A DNA stretch of 64,000 nucleotides from Oscillospiraceae bacterium (GTDB lineage Bacteria > Bacillota > Clostridia > Oscillospirales > Ruminococcaceae): NCBI GenBank assembly GCA_900770195.1, contig CAAGJI010000041.1, forward strand, positions 1 to 64,000, in the 5' to 3' direction. Shown here in pieces: positions 16,068 to 24,793 of the stretch (its first letter is position 1; every line of letters begins with the position of its first letter). The notes beneath the pieces were generated by a model, which had not been told where the DNA came from, made no database searches, and saw only the letters and a program-made list of their open reading frames with translations. A program made the translations under genes and the position numbers.

Positions 16068-17969
16068 TCAGGCAAGTTTTGTGCTGATTGTTTTTTTGAT
16101 GTCATCAGATTCAAAATAAACCTCATACCAAAGAAGGAACATATAAACAGTCCATATTCTTCGGCTGTTGTCGGCTTTGCCATTTTTATGGTCTTCAAGA
16201 AGCTTTACAAGTTTTTCTGTATGGAAAAATTTATTTGCTGCTTCACCTGTAAATTTCTTGTTTACTATATTATAATATTTATCTTCTTTAAGCCATACTC
16301 TTGTTGGCACAGGGAAACCGAGTTTTTTCTTTGCAGCTGTTTTTGCTGTTTCCGACGGTGTATCTTTTTTTGCAGCAAGACGCATCGCATATTTTGTAAC
16401 ATACGGAGTATTTTCATCTGTTTTTTCTTCTCTTGTTACTCTGTATTTTGACGGAATTTTTTCAGCAAGTTCCATAACTTTTTTATCAAGGAAAGGAACT
16501 CTTACTTCAAGTGAATTTGCCATACTCATCTTGTCGGCTTTAAGAAGAATATCCCCTGCCATCCAAAGATGAATGTCAATATACTGCATTTTTGTAACTG
16601 CATCTTTATCTTTTACTTTATCATAATAAGGTTTAGTTATTTCCTGCGGATCAGGTGCATTTGTCTTGATTTTTAACAGGTCTTTTCTCTGTTCAGGTGT
16701 AAACATATAGGCGTTGCCTATAAATCTTTCTTCAAGGTCCTTACCCTTTCTTACAAAGAAGTTACGTCCTCTGTGTTCAGGAAGTTTTGAAGCAATGCCT
16801 CCTATACCTCTTCTGATGCTTCTTGGAAGCTTATCATAAGCTGTTGAATTTGGTTCGCTGTAAACATTATAACCGCCGAAAAGTTCATCTGCACCCTCTC
16901 CTGAAAGGCATACTTTCAGATTATGATTATGTGCTGTATTGCATACAAAATACAAAGCTATTGCAGACGGATCAGCAAGAGGTTCATCCATATGATACTG
17001 AATCATTTTAAGATTATCCCAGTATTCTGTATCTGAAATTACCTTGCTGTAATTTTTCTTGCCTATTGCCTTTGAAAATCCTTTTGCCCAGTCTATTTCA
17101 TTATATCTTGAACCGTTGTCAAAGCCAACTGTAAATGTTTTGTCAACATCTGCTATACATGCCACATAGCTTGAGTCAACACCGCTTGAAAGAAATGAAC
17201 CGACTTCAACATCTGCGATTTTATGTGCAGCAACAGAGTCATGGAAAACATCTGATATTTTATTTACCCATTCATCAAGGTCAGGTTTTTCATCTTCATT
17301 AAAATGTACATCCCAGTATCTTTTTATTTCAAGATTTCCGTCTTTATACAAAAAGTAATGTGCAGGCGGAAGTTTATAAACATTCTTGAAAAATGTTTCA
17401 TCTGAAACAGAATACTGAAAAGTAAGGTAATTTTCAAGTGCTGCTTCATTCAGTTCCTTTTTGAATGCAGGGTGACGAAGAAAACTTTTTATTTCACTTC
17501 CAAACATAAAGTCAGAACCGTTTTTATAATAATATAAAGGTTTTATTCCAAAAAAATCTCTTACTCCAAAGAGTTCTTTTTTTGTTTTATCCCAGATTAC
17601 AAAAGAAAACATTCCTCTTAATTTTGAAAGAAGGTCTTTTCCATATTCAGTATAGCCGTGTATAAGGACTTCCGAATCAGTTTTTGTTCTGAATTTATAT
17701 CCCTTTGAAATAAGTTCATTTCTTATATCCATATAGTTATATATTTCGCCGTTAAAAACAAGAACTTTAGTTCCGTCCTCGCTGTAAAGAGGCTGATTAC
17801 CTGTATCTGAAACGTCAATAATGCTGAGTCTTCTGTGTCCAAGGGCAATATCATCATCAATATATGTTCCTTCTGCGTCAGGACCTCTGTGTTTTATTGC
17901 GTCAAGCATATCACAAAGCACTTTGTTTGAATTATCTATTTTATTTGCAAAACCTACAAATCCGCACAT
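16068..17969 (-). CDS. asnB: Asparagine synthase (glutamine-hydrolysing) AsnB
   Basis: The 633-residue enzyme makes asparagine from aspartate, ATP and glutamine. The class II glutaminase domain starts MCGFVGF, with Cys2 as nucleophile after Met removal, and contains GHRRLSIID and FNGEIYN. The synthetase domain has the PP-loop SSGVDSSY, LSGEGADELFGGY and LEVRVPFLD. It has a good promoter and a GGAG site, and is the first gene of an asnB-pyrB unit. It diverges from the SGNH-like gene. Confidence 0.95.
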   Translation of the reverse strand: MCGFVGFANKIDNSNKVLCDMLDAIKHRGPDAEGTYIDDDIALGHRRLSIIDVSDTGNQPLYSEDGTKVLVFNGEIYNYMDIRNELISKGYKFRTKTDSEVLIHGYTEYGKDLLSKLRGMFSFVIWDKTKKELFGVRDFFGIKPLYYYKNGSDFMFGSEIKSFLRHPAFKKELNEAALENYLTFQYSVSDETFFKNVYKLPPAHYFLYKDGNLEIKRYWDVHFNEDEKPDLDEWVNKISDVFHDSVAAHKIADVEVGSFLSSGVDSSYVACIADVDKTFTVGFDNGSRYNEIDWAKGFSKAIGKKNYSKVISDTEYWDNLKMIQYHMDEPLADPSAIALYFVCNTAHNHNLKVCLSGEGADELFGGYNVYSEPNSTAYDKLPRSIRRGIGGIASKLPEHRGRNFFVRKGKDLEERFIGNAYMFTPEQRKDLLKIKTNAPDPQEITKPYYDKVKDKDAVTKMQYIDIHLWMAGDILLKADKMSMANSLEVRVPFLDKKVMELAEKIPSKYRVTREEKTDENTPYVTKYAMRLAAKKDTPSETAKTAAKKKLGFPVPTRVWLKEDKYYNIVNKKFTGEAANKFFHTEKLVKLLEDHKNGKADNSRRIWTVYMFLLWYEVYFESDDIKKTISTKLA

Positions 17970-18011
17970 AATACTATCTCCTTTTTTTCTGATTGAATAG
18001 CTGCCTTATAT

Positions 18012-18040
18012 ATTATACTACAAATATTCTGATTTTGCAA
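18012..18040 (-). promoter_or_regulatory. Promoter of asnB-pyrB
   Basis: On the minus strand TTGCAA (18040-18035) and TATAAT (18017-18012) are separated by 17 bp. Confidence 0.75.
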
Positions 18041-18067
18041 TATTGAAAATTATATTTTTAAAAAAAC

Positions 18068-18096
18068 TTGAAATTTTATTTTTTTTGAGTTATAAT
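18068..18096 (+). promoter_or_regulatory. Promoter of the SGNH-like gene
   Basis: TTGAAA (18068-18073) and TATAAT (18091-18096) are separated by 17 bp. Confidence 0.75.
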
Positions 18097-18153
18097 ATAT
18101 ATTGTGCTGTCAATAATACATCACTTAAATAATAAACAATTCGGAGGGTAAAT

Positions 18154-18948
18154 ATGCCAAGCAGAAGCAAAAAAAAATTTAAACCTGTACAATTTGATAA
18201 AAATTCACAACCTAAAATCAGATTATCAATCAGATTTATCCTATGGGTCTGGATACTTATTCTTGTTGCTTTTTTCTTATGCTATTTAATTCTTGCAAAT
18301 TTTACAGATTCTTTTATAGTTACAAAAAACAAAAAAACAAATTCAAATATAAATAATCAGACAGTTGCTGAAGAACAAAGTAATTCGGGACAAACTTCAG
18401 GAAATGTCAATCCTGTTCCTCAATCTGCAAACAAACAGGGCAGTTCCTATCTTTCAAACTGCACATTTGTCGGCGACGCAATTCTCAGCGGTCTTGAAAA
18501 AAACGGTGTTTCAACAAATCATATAAAATGTGGTCCTTCTTTTGTTTTAACAAATATCGAAAATTCAGGACTTACCGTAACAGATAAAAATCTTTACCTT
18601 ATGCTTGGATATACAGAAATCGGCGAACAGGCATCTGATGCACTTTTGTCAAAATATTCAAGTGTTTTATCAAAAATAAAAGAAAGCTGTCCTAATACAA
18701 AAATTTATATAATGGCACTTCCGCCTGTTGCAGATAATAATACAACTGTTTTAAATTCTGCAATAGATGATTTTAATTCAAAGCTTTTAGCCGTAGCAAA
18801 CGCTCAGGACGTTTACTACATCGATACAAATACAATACTTAAAGGAAACTCAGGTTCTCTTTCAAGCGATTACTATGACGCTGACGGGCTTACAGACAAA
18901 GCTTACAACAAAATTACAGACTGTATTCTTTCCCACACAGCAGAATAA
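18154..18948 (+). CDS. Membrane-anchored SGNH/GDSL-like protein, catalytic residues missing
   Basis: This 264-residue protein has a basic N-terminus, one membrane helix at about residues 25-48 (FILWVWILILVAFFLCYLIL) and a Ser/Asn/Gln-rich linker. An extracytoplasmic alpha/beta domain follows that matches SGNH hydrolases in layout. Block I reads FVGDAILSG with Ala109 where the nucleophile serine should be. The GxND block reads MLGYTEIGE. The DxxH block near the end reads DADGLTDKAYNKI with no histidine. All three catalytic positions therefore seem changed, and it may be a binding or scaffold protein for cell-wall or glycan acyl groups. GGAGG precedes ATG 18154. The fold is probable; inactivity is inferred. 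Confidence 0.7.
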   Translation: MPSRSKKKFKPVQFDKNSQPKIRLSIRFILWVWILILVAFFLCYLILANFTDSFIVTKNKKTNSNINNQTVAEEQSNSGQTSGNVNPVPQSANKQGSSYLSNCTFVGDAILSGLEKNGVSTNHIKCGPSFVLTNIENSGLTVTDKNLYLMLGYTEIGEQASDALLSKYSSVLSKIKESCPNTKIYIMALPPVADNNTTVLNSAIDDFNSKLLAVANAQDVYYIDTNTILKGNSGSLSSDYYDADGLTDKAYNKITDCILSHTAE

Positions 18949-18976
18949 AATTTTTATATTTGTGCAATTTTACCCC

Positions 18977-19005
18977 TTGACAATTTTATAAAAACGCTGT
19001 ATAAT
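18977..19005 (+). promoter_or_regulatory. Promoter of nrdD
   Basis: TTGACA (18977-18982) and TATAAT (19000-19005) with a 17-bp spacer form a full consensus promoter. Confidence 0.8.
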
Positions 19006-19019
19006 GTATTACAGCACTT

Positions 19020-19069
19020 GCAAAAACCACAAGATATTGATATGGTAACACTACATCTTGTGGTTTTGC
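19020..19069 (+). promoter_or_regulatory. Long hairpin in the nrdD leader
   Basis: GCAAAAACCACAAGAT (19020-19035) pairs with ATCTTGTGGTTTTGC (19055-19069) over about 15 bp with one bulged A and a 19-base loop. It starts about 15 bases after the -10 and ends about 15 bases before the GGGAGG ribosome binding site. No T run follows, so it is not a simple terminator. No recognised riboswitch fits, and a clear NrdR box was not found. Confidence 0.55.
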
Positions 19070-19097
19070 TATGTAATTTCACATGGGAGGATATTTA

Positions 19098-21422
19098 ATG
19101 ATTATTCATATTATAAAAAGAGACGGAAGAAGAGTTCCTTTCAACATAGAAAAAATTGAAACGGCTATTTTCAGAGCTGCTCAGTCTGTCGGTGGAACTG
19201 ATGAAAATGAAGCACTTGAACTTGCTGCTCAGGTGTGTGAATCTTACGAAAAAGAATACGGCAAGGAAGTTCCTACTGTTGAACAGATTCAGGATATTGT
19301 TGAAAAAGTTCTTATCGAAAACGGACACGCTAAAACAGCAAAAGCCTATATTTTATACAGATACAAGAGAACAAAAGAACGTGAAGCAAAAAGTAATTTT
19401 ATGCAGACAATGAGTGAACTTACTTTTGATGCTGCAATTGAAAGCGATATAAAGCGTGAAAATGCAAATATCGATGGCGATACTGCAATGGGTACTATGC
19501 TTAAATACGGCAGTACAGCAGCAAAGGCTTTTTATGAGTCAAGCGTACTTAAAGAAGCACACGCAAAAGCACACGCAAACGGAGATATTCATATTCACGA
19601 CCTTGATTTTCTTACTTTAACAACTACGTGCTGTCAGATTGATTTGCAATCACTTTTTCACAATGGTTTTTCAACAGGTCACGGATTTTTAAGAGAACCG
19701 AATGACATTTCAAGTTATTCAGCACTTGCCTGCATAGCAATACAGTCAAATCAGAATGACCAGCATGGCGGTCAGAGTATTCCGACATTCGATTATGCAA
19801 TGGCTGACGGTGTAAGAAAAACATATATGCACAGATATGTTGATAATATTGCAAGGGGACTTGAACTTCTTTGTAACATTGATTTTGACAAGGCAAAAGA
19901 AAGTGCAAAGGAATTTCAGAAAACAATAAAAGAAAATTATGATATTGTTCCTATACTTGCAAATGATAACGGCTATCAGGAAAAGGAACTCCCTTATCTT
20001 GAGGAAATTTCAGACCCTGAAACAGCAAAAAAGATTCAGAAATTTGCTTTTGACAACGCTGTAAGAGAAACAGACAGAGCAACATATCAGGCTATGGAAG
20101 CACTTGTACATAACCTTAACACAATGAACAGCCGTGCAGGTGCACAGACGCCATTCAGTTCAATAAACTATGGTACAGATACTTCTGTGGAAGGCAGAAT
20201 GGTTATTAAAAATATTCTTCTTGCTGAAGAAGCAGGTCTTGGAAACGGTGAAACACCTATCTTCCCTATCCATATTTTCAAGGTTAAAGAAGGAATAAAC
20301 TATAATGAAGAAGACCCGAACTATGATATGTTCAAACTTGCTTGCAGAGTTTCAGCAAAGCGTCTCTTCCCTAACTTCTCGTTTATAGATGCACCTTTCA
20401 ATCTTCCATATTATAAACCCGGACACCCTGAAACAGAAATTGCCTATATGGGTTGCAGAACACGTGTAATGGGTAATGTTTACGATCCTTCAAGAGAAAT
20501 TGTTACAGGCAGAGGAAACCTCAGCTTTACTTCTATAAACCTCCCACGTCTTGCGATAAAGGCGGACCATAATGTTGGTGCATTTTTTGACAGTCTTGAT
20601 GAACTTCTCGACCTTACAATAGATCAGCTTAATGACAGATTCAGAATACAGTGTTCAAAGAGAGTCAGAAACTATCCTTTTCTTATGGGACAGGGTGTAT
20701 GGCTTGACTCAGACAAGCTTGGTCCTGATGATACTGTTGGTGAAGTACTTAAACACGGAACACTTACAGTCGGCTTTATAGGGCTTGCAGAGGCTCTGAA
20801 GGCACTTATAGGAGCTCATCACGGCGAAAGCGAAGAAGCACGTGAACTTGGTCTTGAAATAGTTAAACATATGAGAGAACGTACTGATCTTGAATCACAG
20901 AAAACCGGACTTAACTATTCACTTATTGCTACACCTGCTGAAGGACTTTCAGGAAGATTTGTAAAAATGGATGCTGAACGTTTCGGAATTATCGAAGGCG
21001 TTACAGACAGAGAATATTACACAAATTCTTTCCACGTTCCTGTTTACTATCCAATAAGAGCATTTGAAAAAATCAAAATTGAAGCACCATACCATGCACT
21101 TACAAACGGCGGTCATATAAGCTACATTGAACTTGATGGCGACCCGCTTGAAAACCTTCCTGCATTTGAAAAAGTAATAAGATATATGAAAGAATGCGGT
21201 ATAGGATATGGTTCAGTTAATCACCCTGTTGACAGAGATTCAGAATGTGGATATACAGGAATTATCGGCGACAGCTGTCCAAAATGCGGCAGACATGAAT
21301 CAGATGACAACGTTGCATTTGAAAGAATAAGACGTATAACAGGCTATCTTGTTGGTACTTTAGACAGATTTAACAATGCAAAAAAAGCAGAAGTAAAAGA
21401 CAGAGTAAAACACGGCATTTAA
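19098..21422 (+). CDS. nrdD: Anaerobic ribonucleoside-triphosphate reductase NrdD
   Basis: This class III reductase makes deoxynucleotides under anoxia using a glycyl radical. The 774-residue protein begins with an ATP-cone (IIHIIKRDGRRVPFN and the GHAKTAKAYILYRYKR segment). It contains HIHDLDFLTLTTTCCQID near residues 155-170, and ends with a zinc-type cysteine pair (DSCPKCGRHE) and the glycyl-radical loop RRITGYLVGTLDRFNNAK. The start is ATG 19098, six bases after GGGAGG; the in-frame ATG 19083 overlaps that site and is unlikely. The activase NrdG, usually adjacent, is not found in the window. Confidence 0.96.
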   Translation: MIIHIIKRDGRRVPFNIEKIETAIFRAAQSVGGTDENEALELAAQVCESYEKEYGKEVPTVEQIQDIVEKVLIENGHAKTAKAYILYRYKRTKEREAKSNFMQTMSELTFDAAIESDIKRENANIDGDTAMGTMLKYGSTAAKAFYESSVLKEAHAKAHANGDIHIHDLDFLTLTTTCCQIDLQSLFHNGFSTGHGFLREPNDISSYSALACIAIQSNQNDQHGGQSIPTFDYAMADGVRKTYMHRYVDNIARGLELLCNIDFDKAKESAKEFQKTIKENYDIVPILANDNGYQEKELPYLEEISDPETAKKIQKFAFDNAVRETDRATYQAMEALVHNLNTMNSRAGAQTPFSSINYGTDTSVEGRMVIKNILLAEEAGLGNGETPIFPIHIFKVKEGINYNEEDPNYDMFKLACRVSAKRLFPNFSFIDAPFNLPYYKPGHPETEIAYMGCRTRVMGNVYDPSREIVTGRGNLSFTSINLPRLAIKADHNVGAFFDSLDELLDLTIDQLNDRFRIQCSKRVRNYPFLMGQGVWLDSDKLGPDDTVGEVLKHGTLTVGFIGLAEALKALIGAHHGESEEARELGLEIVKHMRERTDLESQKTGLNYSLIATPAEGLSGRFVKMDAERFGIIEGVTDREYYTNSFHVPVYYPIRAFEKIKIEAPYHALTNGGHISYIELDGDPLENLPAFEKVIRYMKECGIGYGSVNHPVDRDSECGYTGIIGDSCPKCGRHESDDNVAFERIRRITGYLVGTLDRFNNAKKAEVKDRVKHGI

Positions 21423-21440
21423 AATAACTTAAAACAATAA

Positions 21441-21477
21441 AACCTCTTCACCATATTTAGTGAAGAGGTTGTTTTTA
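21441..21477. terminator. Terminator between nrdD and the GH9/GH16 gene
   Basis: AACCTCTTCA (21441-21450) pairs with TGAAGAGGTT (21461-21470), followed by GTTTTTAT. It lies between convergent genes and has T/A flanks on both sides. Confidence 0.85.
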
Positions 21478-21486
21478 TATAACGAA

Positions 21487-24400
21487 TTATTTTTTATAAG
21501 TTACCCATTCGTAGCTTGCTGTGAGAGGTGTTTTGCCGTCAAACGCTTTAAGCCAACCATCAACACCTGTTCCCGGCCATGCATTCATCATAATTTTACC
21601 CGAAGTTGAAGGAATATTTGAAGTTGCCTTGTATACTTCTTTTCCGTCAACATACCATGTAATTGAATCAGGCTGCCAGTCAAATCCATATTTGTGGAAA
21701 CCTTCTGATGCATCAAAGCCAAGGTCGTACATATATTCGTGATTTCCTACTCCGTTTGTGTAGTAGTTAAACTGAACTTTTGTTGTATCCTTTCCAAGAA
21801 CTTCAACGTCTATTTCGTCCCACGGGTTATTGTCTGATGGTCCTGTATAAGTAAAGAATGATGAAACAACACCATCATTTTTTATTGCTTTCATAGATGT
21901 TTCATAATAACCATATGAATAGAAATCTTTTGTTCTGTATTCAGCACCTGTATAGTTGTAACCCTTTATTCCCTTGTCTATTTTAAGATTGAGAACCCCG
22001 TTATCAAAAGAAGTGTTGTTTTTTGTCCAGTAACAGTCAAACGGATTTCCGTTTGACCAACCGTCAGATGCTATGAAATACTGTGATGAATTGCCTTTTC
22101 TGAAATCTGCAAGCATTGATACGTCAGATGCAGGTTCGTTTCCGCCTGATGGTGTTTCAACTTTAGTTGTGGTTGTAGTGGTTGTAGTAGTTGTTGTTGT
22201 TACTTTCGTTGTTGCTGTTGTCTGTGCAGGTTTATCAGATTTTTTGCAAACTTTTTCTTTAAGCATTGCAAGGTCAACAACATTTACACTGTTGCTTGAA
22301 TCCATATCGCCATTTTTAAAGCCCTGTTCTGTGATAGTTTCTTTATTAAGAATATAATTCTGTAAAAGTTTAACATCGTTTATATCAACTTTTCCGTCAA
22401 CATTAACATCACCTTTAAGGTCTGTTACTTCGCTTCCGCTCTCTGAATTTGTGAGCGAAAGAAGATAAACAAATGGTGAATTCCAGTAAATTGTAATTTC
22501 GTTTGTTGAATAGCTTTCTTTATTATCAATATAACACTTTGCCGCAGGTGAATCAGAACAATATGCCTTTGCAGCGTTATCTTCAAGGTTTGAGTTTACA
22601 CCGCCCACAAGCATACCCTTCATTGCTTTATCAACAGACATTGAAGGTCTGTGATGTGGATTCTGAGGAGATTTTGTACCATATCCTGTAACAAAACATT
22701 CCGAAACACCGTTTATACCAAGGAGATAATCAATCTGTGCATTGGCTGCGTCAATATACTGTTCATTGCCTGTAAGTTCATAGGCAAGACCAAGAATAAT
22801 ACCTGCATTCGAGATAGTCATATTGCTTCCCCAGTTGAAAGTTCCTATCGCTGTTTTATATCCGGAGGTTGAAGACATTGCTGCAAAACTTGTTGCCTGC
22901 TTTATAGTTGCATTATATGCTTTTTTATAAGTGTCAGAAGATTTGTCTATGCCGTCCATCGTAAGTATGGCAATGTTGCCATAACCGCCGACCTTTGCCC
23001 AGTCCAGACCTGTCTGTGCGTACAATGAATTATATTTATCAAGATATTTCTGTTCACCCGTTGCAGCATACATCTGTGCAGTTGCCCAGTATCTTTCATC
23101 TGTGTCATTGCTGTCGCCATAATCGCCTGTTGTTATGTCAGACGGATTTTTGAAATCAAACTGCGGATTTTTTTCAAGGTAATCCCACGCTTTTTCAGCC
23201 GCATTCAGGCATTTTTCAGCAAAATCTTTATCATAATCTTTATAGTACTGATAAGCTAAAGCCATTGATGCACAAAAATCAGCTGTTGATGTTGATGAAA
23301 CAGGTGTTACAATAAGTTCAGCTGTTTCATTTTGCGGCATAACATAACCCGGAAAATTTTCGCAAGTTACTTTATGGTGAACACCGCCTGTTGTCTGATC
23401 CTGCATTTTAAGCATCCATTCAAGTTCATATCTTGTTTCATCAAGAATATCAGGAACGCCGTTTCCGCTTTCAGGAATATTTACAGAATCGCTGAAAAAT
23501 GACGGATTGTTTCCATAAGCATAAAGCAAATCTGCAACAGCTTTTGAAGCAGCAACTGTATATCTGCCATAGTCGCCTGCATCGTGCCAACCGCCTGTTA
23601 CATCTATATAATCATTTGTTCCATAAACCTTTGCTTTTCCTGTATGACAAGCAGGGTGTGAAAAATCTGAATCTTTTATTTCTGTTCCGCATCTTTGCAG
23701 ATAAAACATTCTTACAAGGTCATCTGTGATATTATTGTAAACATTATCTGAAATGCTGAAAGTGTACGATTTATCAAGGTTTCCGCAAGTAATATAATAA
23801 TTTCCCTCTTCTGTTACACTCGAAAAATCGCCATACCATAAAGTTTCATTGCCTGCTGTATAATTTTTTTCACCATAAAGCTGACCGGTGTAAACAGTCT
23901 GACCGCTGTCTGCATTTACAACTGAAAATTCCTTTTCATTTGTTATCTGTCTGAAAACAGCTGTTTTTGCCCTGTCGCTTGTGTAACCAACCTGATTAAC
24001 AAGAATAGGCTCTTCATATGGCTTTTCAGCTGTGTAATCAACATTGCTGTCATCTACAAGTTCAAGAACGAAATTATCCATATAGATAGTATGTTCAGGT
24101 AACTCTTCGCCCTCATTTCCGCAATTTATGCAGAATTTAGCCATAATATCTGTATCATCTTTCATTGTGAAAGTATAGTCAACTGTTTGTGTTTCAGATG
24201 TCAAATTAAGACCTTTCCATGTATATGTTGTATACTTTCCGCCGTCCTGCTGGATCATAGCTTCAACTTCTCTGTCAACAGTTGAAGAAATTTCGTAGCT
24301 TAAACGATAAACACCGCCTTTCATAAGCTTAACAGGCGAATAATAAAACTGAACAGAATAATTCAATTTTCCTACATTTGAAATTGTGCAGGCAAGTTTT

Positions 24401-24591
24401 CCATTCTGATTTGTAAGCGTATAGTCCCCGCCTGACTGCTTAAATGAACCCCAACCTGTATTGCCATTGTTAAAATTTGAACTTACAATTGTTTTTGTCT
24501 GAGCTGAAACATTCATCGACGGAATCGCACACATAAGCATCGATGAAGAAAGTATTACAGCTAATGTACTTTTTAGAACTCTAAACTTCAT
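21487..24591 (-). CDS. Cellulosomal GH9-dockerin-GH16 bifunctional glucanase
   Basis: This 1034-residue secreted enzyme has, in order: a signal peptide (1-30, ending VSAQ), a CBM4-like module (about 33-185), a CelD-type Ig domain (about 193-285, EPILVNQVGYTSDRAK) and a GH9 catalytic domain (about 290-715). The GH9 domain has GGWHDAGDYGRY near residue 333 and the acid glutamate in YSTNEITIYWNSP near 697. A type I dockerin follows (about 727-782, two calcium repeats, GDVNVDGKVDINDVKLLQNY). After a threonine linker comes a GH16 domain (about 825-1034) with the catalytic EIDVE motif near its middle. GH9 attacks cellulose and GH16 of this type attacks mixed-linkage beta-glucan. A dockerin placed between two catalytic domains is unusual. 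AAAGGAG precedes the ATG. Confidence 0.95.
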   Translation of the reverse strand: MKFRVLKSTLAVILSSSMLMCAIPSMNVSAQTKTIVSSNFNNGNTGWGSFKQSGGDYTLTNQNGKLACTISNVGKLNYSVQFYYSPVKLMKGGVYRLSYEISSTVDREVEAMIQQDGGKYTTYTWKGLNLTSETQTVDYTFTMKDDTDIMAKFCINCGNEGEELPEHTIYMDNFVLELVDDSNVDYTAEKPYEEPILVNQVGYTSDRAKTAVFRQITNEKEFSVVNADSGQTVYTGQLYGEKNYTAGNETLWYGDFSSVTEEGNYYITCGNLDKSYTFSISDNVYNNITDDLVRMFYLQRCGTEIKDSDFSHPACHTGKAKVYGTNDYIDVTGGWHDAGDYGRYTVAASKAVADLLYAYGNNPSFFSDSVNIPESGNGVPDILDETRYELEWMLKMQDQTTGGVHHKVTCENFPGYVMPQNETAELIVTPVSSTSTADFCASMALAYQYYKDYDKDFAEKCLNAAEKAWDYLEKNPQFDFKNPSDITTGDYGDSNDTDERYWATAQMYAATGEQKYLDKYNSLYAQTGLDWAKVGGYGNIAILTMDGIDKSSDTYKKAYNATIKQATSFAAMSSTSGYKTAIGTFNWGSNMTISNAGIILGLAYELTGNEQYIDAANAQIDYLLGINGVSECFVTGYGTKSPQNPHHRPSMSVDKAMKGMLVGGVNSNLEDNAAKAYCSDSPAAKCYIDNKESYSTNEITIYWNSPFVYLLSLTNSESGSEVTDLKGDVNVDGKVDINDVKLLQNYILNKETITEQGFKNGDMDSSNSVNVVDLAMLKEKVCKKSDKPAQTTATTKVTTTTTTTTTTTTKVETPSGGNEPASDVSMLADFRKGNSSQYFIASDGWSNGNPFDCYWTKNNTSFDNGVLNLKIDKGIKGYNYTGAEYRTKDFYSYGYYETSMKAIKNDGVVSSFFTYTGPSDNNPWDEIDVEVLGKDTTKVQFNYYTNGVGNHEYMYDLGFDASEGFHKYGFDWQPDSITWYVDGKEVYKATSNIPSTSGKIMMNAWPGTGVDGWLKAFDGKTPLTASYEWVTYKK

Positions 24592-24640
24592 ACATTTTTA
24601 CTCCTTTTTCATAAAATTTTTATCCAAACTCGCTAATATT

Positions 24641-24646
24641 ATTATA
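24641..24646 (-). promoter_or_regulatory. Extended -10 of the GH9/GH16 gene
   Basis: On the minus strand TG-T-TATAAT lies about 50 bases before the ATG. No strong -35 is present, as in the promoter of the other dockerin gene at 11832. Confidence 0.5.
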
Positions 24647-24741
24647 ACATATGTAAAATCAAAAATAATTAATTTTTTTTATTTTGAATATGAATAAAAA
24701 AAGATATGTCGCATTTTTATAATTTACACCTCAAAAGTAAC

Positions 24742-24785
24742 AAAAAACAGATACTACGCAATAAGCTGTACACATAGTATCTGTT
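24742..24785 (-). terminator. Terminator of the prepilin-LRR gene
   Basis: AACAGATACTA (24746-24756) pairs with TAGTATCTGTT (24775-24785). On the minus strand it follows the stop codon closely and ends in a TTTTTTG tract. Confidence 0.8.
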
Positions 24786-24793
24786 TAAAATTA

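Noticed and set aside
19083..19097. Upstream ATG 19083 as the start of nrdD
   Set aside because: It precedes and overlaps the GGGAGG site that fits ATG 19098, and adds only five unconserved residues.
22073..22357. Plus-strand reading frame with a long valine run
   Set aside because: It is the reverse-complement shadow of the threonine linker of the GH9/GH16 gene and has no ribosome binding site.
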